Shown here in pieces: positions 32,659 to 42,600 of a DNA stretch of 64,000 bases (position 1 is its first letter; each line of letters begins with the position of its first letter). Position numbers and translations under genes: made by a program. The stretch is from the NCBI RefSeq assembly GCF_014205155.1, contig NZ_JACHMX010000001.1, positions 4,650,001 to 4,714,000 on the forward strand, in the 5' to 3' direction. The notes beneath the pieces were generated by a model. It had not been told where the DNA came from and did no database searches. It was given only the letters and a program-made list of their open reading frames with translations. This DNA comes from Amycolatopsis umgeniensis. GTDB lineage: Bacteria; Actinomycetota; Actinomycetes; Mycobacteriales; Pseudonocardiaceae.

Positions 32659-33648
32659 ATGCGGTATCGGAATTCGCTCGCGATCGGACTGGCGGTGCTG
32701 GCGCTCGGCGGATGCACGTCGACGATCGGCGGTTCGGCTTCGCCGGTGCCGGGGCAGGGGCCGGTGATCACGAAGGCCGAGCCGTGCGCCCTGATGACGC
32801 AGGAGCAGGCGGCGGCGCTGGGTGTCACGTATCCGGGCAAGGAACGTCCGGCGAAGCCCGAACAGAAGATCCCCGGGGTCTGCCGCTTCCCCGAACTCGA
32901 GGACGCGCCGGACGGGGTCGCCCTGGAGGTTTCGCAGAGCAAGGACCTCTCGGCGGTCGAGTACTACGCGGGTGCGTTGCCGGGTGAGAAGTTCGGCGTC
33001 GGCGGGTTCACCTGGACGCGGTACGCGACCATCCTCGGGCCGAGCTACTGCTCACTGAGCACCGAGCTGGACGCGAAGACCTTCATCGAGGTCTCCAGCG
33101 ACGCCCCGGGCGACGACAACAGCAAGGCCTGCGACCTGGCGAAGGCGGCTCTCCCCATCGTCGCCTCGCATCTTCCCGGTGGTCAGCCGAACCCGGAGAT
33201 CACCTCGCCGCCGGGGCAGAAGCCGATCGAGCCGTCCGGCCCGCTGGCCACCGTCGACCCGTGCACCCTGCTCAAGCCCGAGCAGGTGGCCCCGCTCAAG
33301 CTCCTGCCCGCGCGGCCGATGAACGGTTCCTCGAGGGATCCCAAGAACGGCTGCCAGTGGGACGACACGGACGGCGACAAGGGCAAGAAGGCGCTCGACC
33401 TCTGGGTCTACACGGCGACCAAGACCGAGGACGTGCCAGGGCTGGAAGGCACCCCGGCCGAGCAGACGGTGAACGGCCGGAAGTGGATCGTCTACTCCGC
33501 TCCGGACAGCCCGATCTGCGTCGCGCTCTTCCCGATCACGGAGACCTCGTCGATCAAACTCGACACCGGCGACCTCAGTGACAACGCCAAGGCCTGCGAG
33601 ATCCCGCAGACCGTGATGCCGCTCGTGACCGCGAACGCGCCCGCCTAG
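32659..33648 (+). CDS. DUF3558-type lipoprotein with two domains
   Basis: 329-residue exported lipoprotein. The signal ends in lipobox LALGGC. Two similar domains follow (EPCALMTQEQAAALG... and DPCTLLKPEQVAPLK...), each with the DUF3558 hallmarks of a CxLL-type helix and later GxxCxW/RF Cys. The function is unknown; these are abundant cell-surface proteins in mycobacteria and Amycolatopsis. GGAGGAGGGG lies 5 bases before the ATG. It is probably cotranscribed with serS and converges with the LhgO-like gene with overlapping stops. Confidence 0.85.
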   Translation: MRYRNSLAIGLAVLALGGCTSTIGGSASPVPGQGPVITKAEPCALMTQEQAAALGVTYPGKERPAKPEQKIPGVCRFPELEDAPDGVALEVSQSKDLSAVEYYAGALPGEKFGVGGFTWTRYATILGPSYCSLSTELDAKTFIEVSSDAPGDDNSKACDLAKAALPIVASHLPGGQPNPEITSPPGQKPIEPSGPLATVDPCTLLKPEQVAPLKLLPARPMNGSSRDPKNGCQWDDTDGDKGKKALDLWVYTATKTEDVPGLEGTPAEQTVNGRKWIVYSAPDSPICVALFPITETSSIKLDTGDLSDNAKACEIPQTVMPLVTANAPA

Positions 33649-34829
33649 GCGGACACTTCGTCGGCGATGTGCTTGGCGATCTCCAGCGCGCTGGTCGCCG
33701 CCGGTGAGGGCGCGTTGAGGACGTGCACCTGGTTCCGCGCGGTCTCGATCAGGAAATCGTCGACGAGCGCGCCGTCCGGGCGCAGCGCCTGCGCCCGGAC
33801 ACCGGAACCGTGCCGCACGATGTCGTCCTCGGTGACGGCGGGCACGAGCCTCGCGAGGCTCTCGGCGAAGCGGCGGCGGGAGAACGAGCGGCGGACCTCG
33901 TCGAGGCCGGTCGGGTACGCGTACTTGCGCGCGAGCCGCCAGACGCCGGGGAAGCGGGCGACTTCGGCGAGGTCCTTCGCGGAGACGTCACGCCAGGTGT
34001 AGCCCTCGCGGCGCAGCGCGAGCACGGCGTTGGGGCCGGCGTGCACGCTGCCGTCGAGCATGCGGGTCAGGTGCACGCCGAGGAACGGCAGTGACGCGTC
34101 CGGGACCGGGTAGATCAGGCCGCGCACCAGATGGCGGCGTTCGGGCTTGAGTTCGTAGTACTCGCCGCGGAACGGCACGATCCGCGCGCTCGGGGTGAGC
34201 CCGGCGAGCCGCGCGACGCGGTCCGCGTGCAGGCCCGCGCAGTTGACGAGCGCGTCCGCGTGGATCACGTCGTCGCCCGTCGCCACCTCGACGCCGCCGG
34301 TGCGGCCCGCGCGGATCCCCAGCGCGGGCGTGCCGAGGCGGAGGTCGGCGTCGGACTCGTCGAGCAGCCGCACCAGCGCGGCGCAGACGGCGGGGAAATC
34401 GATGATGCCGGTGGACTCGACGCGCAGCGCGGCGACGCACGAGACCTCGGGTTCGTACTCGCGGGCCTCGCTCGGCGTGATCAGCTTGGCCGGGACGCCG
34501 TTGGCCTCGGCCCGTTCCGCGAGCACCTTCAGCGCCGGAAGCTCCGCTTCGGACGTGGCGACGACGAGTTTGCCGCACACCTCCACCGGCACCCCGTACT
34601 GCCGCGCGAAGTCCACAATGGACCGATTGCCCGCGGTGGACATCCTCGCCTTGAACGAACCCGGCTTGTAGTAGAGCCCCGCGTGCACGACGTTCGAGTT
34701 GTGCCCGGTCTGGTGGACCGCCCAGCGGTCCTCCTTCTCGAGCACCGTGACGTCGAGGCCACGTTTGGTCAGCTCCCAGGCGGTGGCGAGCCCGACGATC
34801 CCGCCCCCGATGACTACGACTGTGCGCAC
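33645..34829 (-). CDS. lhgO: LhgO-like FAD-dependent L-2-hydroxyglutarate oxidase
   Basis: 394-residue flavoprotein of the DAO family. The FAD site is VVVIGGGIVGLATAWEL at the N-terminus. HQTGHNSNVVHAGLYY and the C-terminal RAQALRPDGALVDDF match L-2-hydroxyglutarate oxidase, which returns L-2-hydroxyglutarate to 2-oxoglutarate. GTG 34829 is chosen because it begins VRTVVVIGGG, the natural start of the Rossmann fold. It is divergent from a TetR gene whose operators occupy the shared promoter, so it is probably controlled by it. Confidence 0.88.
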   Translation of the reverse strand: MRTVVVIGGGIVGLATAWELTKRGLDVTVLEKEDRWAVHQTGHNSNVVHAGLYYKPGSFKARMSTAGNRSIVDFARQYGVPVEVCGKLVVATSEAELPALKVLAERAEANGVPAKLITPSEAREYEPEVSCVAALRVESTGIIDFPAVCAALVRLLDESDADLRLGTPALGIRAGRTGGVEVATGDDVIHADALVNCAGLHADRVARLAGLTPSARIVPFRGEYYELKPERRHLVRGLIYPVPDASLPFLGVHLTRMLDGSVHAGPNAVLALRREGYTWRDVSAKDLAEVARFPGVWRLARKYAYPTGLDEVRRSFSRRRFAESLARLVPAVTEDDIVRHGSGVRAQALRPDGALVDDFLIETARNQVHVLNAPSPAATSALEIAKHIADEVSA

Positions 34830-34854
34830 GATCGACCAGGTTACCCGGAACGCT

Positions 34855-34872
34855 ACCTGACAGTCGTCAGGT
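34855..34872. promoter_or_regulatory. TetR-type operator 1
   Basis: ACCTGAC-AGTC-GTCAGGT: perfect 7-bp arms around 4 bases, between the lhgO-like and tetR starts. Operator 2 has the same arms, and the centres are about 31 bases (three helical turns) apart. Confidence 0.7.
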
Positions 34873-34884
34873 TGAGTGGTACCG

Positions 34885-34904
34885 TACCTAACCGATGTCA
34901 GGTA
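34885..34904. promoter_or_regulatory. TetR-type operator 2, overlapping the tetR start codon
   Basis: TACCTAAC-CGAT-GTCAGGTA: the arms match those of operator 1 with one mismatch. The ATG of tetR (34895) lies in its centre. TACCGT at 34880-34885 is a suitable -10 box for a leaderless tetR transcript, so a bound repressor would block its own start. Confidence 0.7.
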
Positions 34905-35506
34905 AGCGGTTGAGCAGGGAAGAACGCCGGGAGCGGATCCTGGCCGCGGCGGCACGAGTGTTCGCGGCGTCCGGATACGACGCGGCGGGGATGCGCGAGG
35001 TCGCGACGGCGGCCGGGATCAGCACGCCCGTGCTGTACGACCATTTCCCGTCCAAGGCGCGGCTGTACGCCGGGCTTCTGGAGTCCGAAGTGGACAGTCT
35101 GCTGGCCGGTTGGGCCGAGCTGCCGCCGTCGGAGACCGCGGAGGAGTTGCTGCGCGGCCGGGTGGCGGCGATCTTCGCGTGGATGGAGACCAACGAACGC
35201 GGCTGGCGGATGATCTTCGCCGAAACGCCGTCCGACCCGGGGGTCGCCGAGGTGCACCGGCGCGGGCAGGCCAGGGCCACCGGTCAGCTGACCGAGGTGT
35301 TCGCCCAGGTCCCTCACCTGGCGCTGACCGCGGACCTGCCGCGCGACCGCGCGAACGAAGCGCTCGCCGAGGCGGCGAAGAGCGCGCTGAACGCCATCGC
35401 CACCTGGTGGTGGAGCAACCGTGACATCCCGCGAGAGCAAGTCGTCGCGCTCACGACGGATCTGTTGTGGCGCGGTCTGGGAGCCCTGATCCAGGAGGAC
35501 ACATGA
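34895..35506 (+). CDS. TetR-family repressor
   Basis: 203-residue TetR-type regulator. The N-terminal helix-turn-helix reads AAGISTPVLYDHFPSKARLYAGLL (two parts of the canonical motif). The C-terminal ligand domain is helical and unassigned (WMETNERGWRMIFAE). The two inverted repeats of its own promoter region are its likely binding sites, so it should repress itself and the divergent lhgO-like gene. The next gene overlaps its stop by 4 bases (ATGA). Confidence 0.9.
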   Translation: MSGKRLSREERRERILAAAARVFAASGYDAAGMREVATAAGISTPVLYDHFPSKARLYAGLLESEVDSLLAGWAELPPSETAEELLRGRVAAIFAWMETNERGWRMIFAETPSDPGVAEVHRRGQARATGQLTEVFAQVPHLALTADLPRDRANEALAEAAKSALNAIATWWWSNRDIPREQVVALTTDLLWRGLGALIQEDT

Positions 35507-35994
35507 GCATCGACACCACCGAGCGATACCGCCGGGCCCTCGAGACCCGGGACGTCGAACTCGCGCTGAGCGCCTTCGCGCCGGACGCGGTCGTCCATTC
35601 GCCGCTGACCAGCCGGGTCCGGTTCACCGGGCACGGGGAACTCAGGCCGCTGCTGGAGGTCGCCTACTCGCATCTGCGCGACGTCAGCTTCCACACCGAC
35701 ACGGGCGACGCGTCGACGCGGGTCGTCGTCTACACCGCGCGCATCGGTGCGGAGGAGATCGAAGAGGCGGCGGTGCTGAAACTCCGCGAGGACGGGCTCA
35801 TCACCGAAGTGACGCTGTTCGTGCGGCCGCTGCCCGGGATCGTCACGTTGATGGACGCCTTCGGCCCGGACATCGCTCGCCGCAACGGCCGCACCTTCGC
35901 GGCGCGGCTGCTCGCGGTGGCCACGAAACCGTTGCTGGCCATGGTGCGGTCGGGCGACAAACGCGCCGTCCCGCTGGCCGGACCGAGGAGCTGA
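35503..35994 (+). CDS. NTF2/SnoaL-like fold protein
   Basis: 163-residue protein with the SnoaL/NTF2-like pattern: an N-terminal helix YRRALETRDVELALSAFAPDAVVHSPLT, followed by strands around FHTDTGDASTRVVVYTARI and an EEAAVLKLREDGLI strand. Such domains bind small hydrophobic ligands or act as isomerases and hydrolases. Nothing identifies the substrate. ATG 35503 overlaps the TetR stop, so the pair is coupled and its ligand may relate to what TetR senses. A hairpin at 36026 follows. Confidence 0.75.
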   Translation: MSIDTTERYRRALETRDVELALSAFAPDAVVHSPLTSRVRFTGHGELRPLLEVAYSHLRDVSFHTDTGDASTRVVVYTARIGAEEIEEAAVLKLREDGLITEVTLFVRPLPGIVTLMDAFGPDIARRNGRTFAARLLAVATKPLLAMVRSGDKRAVPLAGPRS

Positions 35995-36025
35995 AGGACG
36001 CTTTCCCCGCATCTCATGCAGGGAA

Positions 36026-36060
36026 GGGCCCTTCACCACGTCCTATGCGGTGAAGGGCCC
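36026..36060. terminator. Bidirectional terminator-like hairpin
   Basis: Perfect 12-bp arms GGGCCCTTCACC (36026-36037) and GGTGAAGGGCCC (36049-36060) with an 11-base loop, between convergent genes ending at 35994 and 36075. The adjacent GAAGGACGCTTTCCC and GGGAAGGG are related partial copies. Confidence 0.75.
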
Positions 36061-36074
36061 CTTCAGCCCACGCT

Positions 36075-37616
36075 TCACACCGTCGCGGGCACCGGCACCG
36101 GCTCGTCTTCGGGGTCCTCGAGCACCTTCGGCACCCCGCGCAGCGTGAACAGAGCGCTGACCGCCAGCAACGCCATCAGCCCCGCCGAGCACAGCATCGT
36201 CACCTGCAACCCGTCGACGAACGCCAGTTTCGCATTGGTGAGGATCAAAGCTCCTTGCTCGGGCGGCAGCTGCGCCGCGACCTGGACAGCGCCGCCGAGG
36301 GTGTCCGAGATCGCCTCGGGCGGCACACCCGCCGGGATGACGAGTTCGCTCCGGTACAGCGCGCCGAGCACGCTGCCGAGGATCGCGATCCCCAGCGCCC
36401 CGCCGAGTTCGGTCGCCGTCTCGGAGATCGCCGACGCCGCGCCCGCCCTGGCCTTCGGCACGACGCCGAGCACCGTGTCCGTCGCGACGGCGAGGATCAG
36501 CGCCAGCCCGACACCGAAGACGATCATCGCGGCGAGCAGGTCGGTGTAGACGATCGTCACACCGATACCCGAGTACAACGCGAAACCCGTCGCCGAAAGA
36601 GCACAGCCCAGCGAGATGGTGACCGCGCGGCCGAGGGCCTTGATCGCCAGCGGCGCGAGCACGCCGCCGACGATCGCGCCGCCCATCCCCGGCAACCCGG
36701 CGAGCCCCGACTTCAGCGGCGACCAGCCCGCCACCAGTTGCAGGTACTGCGCGAACATCAGCGAGACCGCGAGCTGCGCGAACATCGCCAGGATGGTCGT
36801 GCCGACGGTCGCCGAGAACGCCCGTTGCGCGAACAGTTTCAGGTCCATCAGCGGTTCGGCCAGGCGCGGCTGCCGCAGGACGAACGCCAGCAGGCAGCCG
36901 AGGCCGAGCACTGCGGCCACCGCGATGTCCCAGTGCCCCCAGCCCTGGTACGCGACTTCCTTGATCGTGTAGACGATCCCGACCATGCCGATGATGGACA
37001 GCAGCACACTGGGCACGTCGATCCGCCCCGGGGACGGGTTCTTCGACTCGGGCAGGATCAGCGCGCCCGCGATCACCATGACCACCACCACCGGCACGTT
37101 GACCAGGAACACCGAACCCCACCAGAAATGGTCGAGCAGGACGCCGCCGACGAGCGGCCCCATGCCGAAACCGAGGATCGTCAGCCCGCTCGAAACCCCG
37201 ATGGCGGCCGCGCGTTCCTTGCCGGTGAACACGTTCCGGATGATCGACAACGTCGACGGCATCAGCGTCGCGGCGGCGATCCCGAGCAGCGCGCGGGCGG
37301 CGATCAGGAGTTCCGCCGTCGGCGCGTACGCGGTGATCACCGAAGCGACGCCGAACAGCGACGCCCCGATCAGCAGCAGTTTCTTCCGGCCGACGCGGTC
37401 GCCGATGTTCCCCATCGTGATCAGCAGCCCGGCGAGCGCGAAACCGTACGCGTCGGCGATCCACAGCATTTCCGTCGTCGACGGGTGCATCTGCTCGGAA
37501 AGCGACGGCAGCACCAGATGCAGCACGGTCAGGTCGATCGCGATCAGCAGCTGCGCCAGCACACAGACCGCGATCGTCCCGATCTTGCGGCCCTTGCCGA
37601 TGTCAACACTGTTCAC
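36075..37616 (-). CDS. DHA2-type (EmrB/QacA) MFS drug exporter
   Basis: 513-residue permease, the length of 14-helix DHA2 antiporters. The loop motif is GNIGDRVGRKKLLL after helix 2, and motif C lies near GLTILGFGMGPLVGGVLLD. Such pumps export drugs or the producer's own metabolites with proton exchange. GTG 37616 overlaps the stop of the C45 gene (GTGA), so exporter and acyltransferase are made together, suggesting a joint role. A longer frame upstream is antisense-like and not used. Confidence 0.88.
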   Translation of the reverse strand: MNSVDIGKGRKIGTIAVCVLAQLLIAIDLTVLHLVLPSLSEQMHPSTTEMLWIADAYGFALAGLLITMGNIGDRVGRKKLLLIGASLFGVASVITAYAPTAELLIAARALLGIAAATLMPSTLSIIRNVFTGKERAAAIGVSSGLTILGFGMGPLVGGVLLDHFWWGSVFLVNVPVVVVMVIAGALILPESKNPSPGRIDVPSVLLSIIGMVGIVYTIKEVAYQGWGHWDIAVAAVLGLGCLLAFVLRQPRLAEPLMDLKLFAQRAFSATVGTTILAMFAQLAVSLMFAQYLQLVAGWSPLKSGLAGLPGMGGAIVGGVLAPLAIKALGRAVTISLGCALSATGFALYSGIGVTIVYTDLLAAMIVFGVGLALILAVATDTVLGVVPKARAGAASAISETATELGGALGIAILGSVLGALYRSELVIPAGVPPEAISDTLGGAVQVAAQLPPEQGALILTNAKLAFVDGLQVTMLCSAGLMALLAVSALFTLRGVPKVLEDPEDEPVPVPATV

Positions 37617-38710
37617 CTCGAAACGCCGAAGGTGAGTTCCGGCGAGTGACGCGCGGTGCCGTGGTCCCCGTCGCCGAGGTAGAACCGGGTGCTCATGGTG
37701 CGGGCCGCCGGGTCGAGGACGCTGCGCCACAACGTCCGCCATGGCGCGCCCGGTTCGATCGCGACGGACACCGCGTCGAGCGCGTCGCGCGGCCCGGCCT
37801 CCGCCTCCTTGGTGATGGTGCGCAGCCGCTGGTAGGTGAGCATGGTCTCCGGCGTGTCCTCCGGCAGCGCGTCGATGTCCGGATAGCGGTGCAGCGGATG
37901 GTTCGTGACGCACAGCGGCCCGTCCGCGACCTCGACGAAGTACTCGATGTCGTGCGCGCCGCGCTCGTAGACGAAGCCGCGTCCGGAGGCGTCGGCGACG
38001 ATGTAGTGACAGGGCGCGCCGTGCGCGTACTGCTTGGCGAGCATCAGCGCTTCCTTGGCCTCGTCGACGTTTTCGCACGTGTCCAGCAGGTACCGGCAGA
38101 CCTGGGGCACCGAGAGACCCGCCTGCGGACCGGGATCGTGCTCCAACGGAGTGGCCGCCTCGAGGTCGGCCATCAGCAACGCGACCACGAGCCCGGCCTC
38201 GTTGACACCCTCCATCGCACCGTCCACTGTGGACATCGAAAGCGACGTCGAGGCGATGCCGTCGTCGGGGATCGTGGTCAGGACGTAGGGGCGTGAAGCC
38301 ATCGGCACCGTCCCGTCGTCGACGGGTTCCGCACCGGCCATCACCGCGCCCAGCTGGCTCCAGCTCAACGTGAAGAAGTCGTAGTTCCGGCCGAGCGCGC
38401 TGCCCGTCCACAGCGCCGAACAGCCCGATCCGGCGGGTAAGGCGGTGGCGTTGTCGAAGCAGACCGCCGCGTCGGCCGCGAGCCCGTAGGCCTCGGCGAA
38501 TCCGGCCGTGCGCGCGGCGTACTGCGGCCAGTTCCGTTCGAACCAGACACGCCGGGCCCTGGCCACGATCGGATCGGTCGGCGGCGGCGTCCAGCCGGTC
38601 CGCGCCTTCATCTCGGCGGCGAGAGCGTGGCCGATCTCGGCCTGGGTGCCGCGCAACGTCAGCTGCCGCACGGCGAGGAAGTCTTCGGGAGAACCCGCGA
38701 TGTAGGTCAT
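37613..38710 (-). CDS. C45-family acyltransferase/peptidase (6-APA acyltransferase-like)
   Basis: About 365-residue Ntn-hydrolase of the acyl-CoA:6-aminopenicillanate acyltransferase family. The precursor should cut itself before the nucleophilic Cys in PAGSGCSALW (near 98). The LRGTQAEIGHALA N-terminal pattern and TNHPLHR segment fit the family. Fungal members acylate 6-APA; bacterial ones act on peptides, phenol amides or unknown amides. ATG 38710 gives the natural N-terminus MTYIAGSPEDF; ATG 38770 is possible, and neither has a clear ribosome site. It is coupled to the exporter. Confidence 0.8.
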   Translation of the reverse strand: MTYIAGSPEDFLAVRQLTLRGTQAEIGHALAAEMKARTGWTPPPTDPIVARARRVWFERNWPQYAARTAGFAEAYGLAADAAVCFDNATALPAGSGCSALWTGSALGRNYDFFTLSWSQLGAVMAGAEPVDDGTVPMASRPYVLTTIPDDGIASTSLSMSTVDGAMEGVNEAGLVVALLMADLEAATPLEHDPGPQAGLSVPQVCRYLLDTCENVDEAKEALMLAKQYAHGAPCHYIVADASGRGFVYERGAHDIEYFVEVADGPLCVTNHPLHRYPDIDALPEDTPETMLTYQRLRTITKEAEAGPRDALDAVSVAIEPGAPWRTLWRSVLDPAARTMSTRFYLGDGDHGTARHSPELTFGVSR

Positions 38711-38805
38711 GGCCGAGAGGTTGTCCGCCGCCGCTGACCGTTCGCGCACCACACGCTGACCGCTTGTCATCCGAATGTCATGTGCCCCGCGCGAAGGTTT
38801 GCCCC

Positions 38806-39003
38806 ATGTTGAGCAACAAGGTTTACATCATCGCCGGAGGCGTGCTCTCCGTCCTCTTCATCGTGCTCGCGATGACCGAGTTCTCCACCGGCTACCCGGA
38901 CGACGGCCTGCAGGACCTGTTCTACGCAGCGCTGAGCGCCGGCGCCGGCACCCTGCTGTACGTCCTCGATCGCCGTCAGCGCGAGCGGCGTGACGCCCGA
39001 TGA
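38806..39003 (+). CDS. Small two-helix membrane protein
   Basis: 65-residue protein with two hydrophobic helices (VYIIAGGVLSVLFIVLAM and LFYAALSAGAGTLLYVL) and a basic tail, DRRQRERRDAR. ATG 38806 is preferred because GAAGG lies 9 bases upstream. Its stop overlaps the next gene's start (ATGA), which suggests a two-component membrane unit. No family is recognised. Confidence 0.7.
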   Translation: MLSNKVYIIAGGVLSVLFIVLAMTEFSTGYPDDGLQDLFYAALSAGAGTLLYVLDRRQRERRDAR

Positions 39004-39683
39004 GGAACATCGACGGCGGCTTCCTCGCCGCCCCGGACCAGGCCTCCCTCGATCGCCGCGACCAGGACGTGCGCAAAGGCAAGCTCGCGCTGCTCCTGAC
39101 CGTCGCGGGCGGGTTCGTCGCCCTGATCGCCGGTTACAACGCCCTCGTGGACTTCTCGCCGGTTTCGCTGGTCGTGACGATGATCGCGCTGGCCGTCGCC
39201 GTCGGGGGCGGGGTGCTCACCAAACACCTGATGCGCGCCGTGCGGTTCCGGGTGCACAAACCGAACGCGGGCCTGGTCGGCGCCGCGAAGCTCACCGGGC
39301 TCCTGGTGGCCTTCTTCGGGATCGCCGCCCTGCTCGGCTCGATCGAGGCGCCCGGCGCGCTGCGCGTCGTCCTGATCGCCGGCGGCGTCGGCACCATCGC
39401 CTACGTGAAGTCGCTGCACGACCAGCAGTGGGTGCTCTTCGAACTGGACGCGGTGGGCGTCCGGGTCGAGCGGACGATCGTGCCCTGGCGCGACGTCTCC
39501 CGGCTCACCACCGACCCGGTCGGCCCCGGGATGACCCGGCTCGGCGCGCTCCCGGTCAACGCGGCGCCGCTGTACGTCGCGGTCCAGGACAGCGAACTGG
39601 ACCCGCGTCTGCTGGCCGGGGCCGTCGGCCGCTTCGCACCGCAGGGGATCTTGCTGACCGGAGGTCAGGGGCCCGCCACTTGA
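39000..39683 (+). CDS. Membrane protein with C-terminal PH-like domain
   Basis: 227-residue protein: four hydrophobic helices in the first ~130 residues, then a soluble domain (QQWVLFELDAVGVRVERTIVPWRDVSRL) whose strand-turn pattern resembles bacterial PH domains. The ATGA overlap couples it to the small membrane protein. Its 3' end overlaps the convergent SARP gene by 19 bases. The function is unknown. Confidence 0.65.
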   Translation: MRNIDGGFLAAPDQASLDRRDQDVRKGKLALLLTVAGGFVALIAGYNALVDFSPVSLVVTMIALAVAVGGGVLTKHLMRAVRFRVHKPNAGLVGAAKLTGLLVAFFGIAALLGSIEAPGALRVVLIAGGVGTIAYVKSLHDQQWVLFELDAVGVRVERTIVPWRDVSRLTTDPVGPGMTRLGALPVNAAPLYVAVQDSELDPRLLAGAVGRFAPQGILLTGGQGPAT

Positions 39684-42600
39684 GCGGCGCCGCGCATGCC
39701 GAGCCCTTGGCGGTACGGCCGGTCGAAGTCGTTCCCGAGCCGTTCCCGCACGGAAGTCCGGAGCAGGGCGGCGTCCAGATCGACGGCGAACGCGGTGCCC
39801 CGGATGGTCACCGCGGCGCCGATCAGGACCGCCGCCCGCTCGGGGTCGCCCCGCAGCAGCGCGACTCCGGCGAGGCCTTCGACGGCGCAGGCCACGGTGG
39901 TGCTGTCGTTCCACTGATCCGCGGCCGTGAGCGCCAGCCGGTGCAGTTCCTCGGCCCGGTCGATCTCGCCCTCGGCGGCCAGCACCCAGCCGAGCGAGAT
40001 GCGAGCCCCGGCGCGGGCCCCCTCGGAGGTGAAGGAGCCGCCGGCGCACTCCGAAAGCGCGAGTTCGCTCAGCGCGCGAGCCGTGGCCAGATCGCCTCCG
40101 TGCCGCGCGAGGGAGGCGAGGCCGACGTACCCGAACGCCCGGCTTTCGGGCATCCCGGCGCGGCGCGCGATCTCGATGGCGAGTTCGAAGTCCGCCCGTG
40201 CTCCCGCCGCGTCACCGTGGAGCAGCTTGCTGGTGCCACGACGGCACAGTAGGTCCGCGTTGTCGTCGGACGCGCCGAGTTCCCGCATCAGCCGGAGCGC
40301 CTCATGCATCATTTCGAGGGCCTCGGCCTGCCGGTTCGTCCAGATCAGGATCTGTGACAGGTGGTCGAGCGTCATCGAAAGGCCCCAGCGTTCCCCGATC
40401 GCGCGGAACGCGGCCTCCCCTTCGCGCAGCAACCCTTCCGCCGATTCGAGATCGCCCTGCATCATCAGGCGCAGCCCGTATCCGGTCGGCATCAGGGCGA
40501 GGCTCCACGCGTCGCTGTGCGCCAACAGGGCCTGACCGCGTTTGAACAGCTCGTCGTCGTCACCCGGCGGCCCGCTCACCACCCCGATCAGCATCAGCAA
40601 CGCCGGGTTCCTCGGCGCCCTGACCATGTTCCGCACGAGTTCGTCGACCGCCGGAAGATGCCGCTCCAACGCCTCGTGATCGCGAAGCGCGGCAGCGGCG
40701 TTGAGCACGGAGAGCTGGTATTCCTCTTCGAGATCCTCCGGCGGTCGCAAGCCGACGTGTTTGACCACTTCCAGGCTCAGCGTCGAGCCCTCGAACCGGC
40801 GTCCGCGCATCCACCAGTACGTCACCAGCGAGGCCGAAAGCCGCAGACCGATCCGTACGTCGGCTTCGGCCGCCCAGCGCAGCGCGGCGAGGAGATCGTC
40901 GTAGGCGTTGTCGAGACGCTCGAGCCAGACGAGCTGATCGCCGGTGCGCAGGAGCGGGTCCGCCTCTTCGGCGAGGGCGAGGAAGTGCTCGGCGTGCGCG
41001 CGCCGCAGCTGCTCGGTCTCGCCCGCTTCGGCGAGCTTCTCGGCGAAGAACGCCCGGATGGTTTCGAGCATCCGATACCGGTTCCCGCCGCGTTCGACGA
41101 GCGATCTGTCCACAAGGGACGGAAGCAGGTCTCCGGTGTCCGGCACGGCGCAGACCGCTTCGGCGTCGGCGAGGGTGGTGCCGCCCGCGAAAACGGTCAG
41201 CCGCCTGCCGAGCAGGCGTTCGTCCCCCTCCAGGAGGTCCCAGCTCCATTCGACGGTGCCGCGCAGGGTGCGATGCCGGTCTTCGGCGACCCGGCTGCCT
41301 CGCGAGAGCAGCTTGAAGCGGTCTTCCAGCCTGGCGGCGATCTCGCCGACGGGCAGCGTCCGCACCCGCGCGGCGGCGAGTTCGATGGCCAGCGGCAGCC
41401 CGTCGAGTGCGGCGCAGATGTGCTGGACGTCGCCCGCGGTGGTGTCGTCGATGGCGAAGCCCGGGTCGTTCGCTCGCGCGCGATCGACGAACAGCCGGAC
41501 GGCGGCGAACTCCAGTGACCGGGCGGGCGGCGTACCCGGCGGCGGCACGGCGAGCCGCGGCACGGGGGTGACGACCTCGCCAGTGATGCCCAGCGGTTCC
41601 CGGCTGGTGGCGAGCACGCGCAGCGCCGCGGCCGCGCCGAGCAGCCGGGCGGTCAGTTTCGCGGCGGCGCCGACCAGATGCTCGCAGTTGTCGAGCACCA
41701 GCAGGAGTGCCCGCTCCGCCAGGGCGTCGATCAGCCGTTCCAGCGGTGCGTTCTCCATGGCGGGGGTGGCCGCCCCGAGCGGGACGGTCCGCAGGCCGAG
41801 CGCGGTCAGCACGGCATGGGCGACGTCCGAGTCCTCGGTGTAGGGCGCGAGTTCGACGAAGACCACCGGGAGGTCCGTGGCGGCGGCCGTCTCGATGGCC
41901 AACCGCGTCTTGCCGCTCCCGCCGGGGCCGGTCAGCGTCACCAGCCGCGAGCGCTCCAACTGGTCGAGCACGTGCCGGAGGTCGCCCTCGCGGCCGATGA
42001 AGCTGGTGAGCTGCGCGGGGAGCGGCGCCGTCGTGGTCTTGGCGGCCGGCGCCTCACCGCGCAGCACGGCCAGATGCGCGGCGGCGAGTTCCGGTCCCGG
42101 GTCGGCGCCGAGTTCGTCGGCCAGGACGCGGCGGGCGTCCTCGAACGCGGTGAGCGCGTCGGCCTGGCGTCCCGCGGCGTGCAGGGCGCGGATCAGCAGC
42201 GCTCTCGGCCGTTCTCGCAGCGGTTGGGCGGTGATGACCTCACGAAGCTCGTCGAGGACATCTGCATGCCTTCCCAGCTTGAGCTCGGCCTCGACGCGAT
42301 CCTCGATCGCCGACGTCCTCAGCTCGTTCAGCCTGGTGACCTGCGGATCGCGGAACGGCGCGTCGGTGATGTCCGCGAACGCCGGGCCGCGCCAGAGACC
42401 GAGAGCGTCGCGAAGCAGCTCTGCCGCCTTCTCGGCGTCTCCCGCCGCGAGAGTGCGTCGGCCTTCGGCGGCGAGCCGCTCGAACCGGTGCACGTCGACG
42501 TCGCCGGGGTCCACGGCCAGCCGGTATCCCGCCGGACTGAACTCGACGGGTGCGAGGTCCTTCAGCGCCGCGCGCAGCCGCGAGACCTGTGATTGCAGCG

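Noticed and set aside
37617..38411. N-terminal extension of the DHA2 exporter
   Set aside because: The extra residues are translated from the C45 gene in a second frame and are Arg/Gly-rich. GTG 37616 with the GTGA overlap is the natural start.
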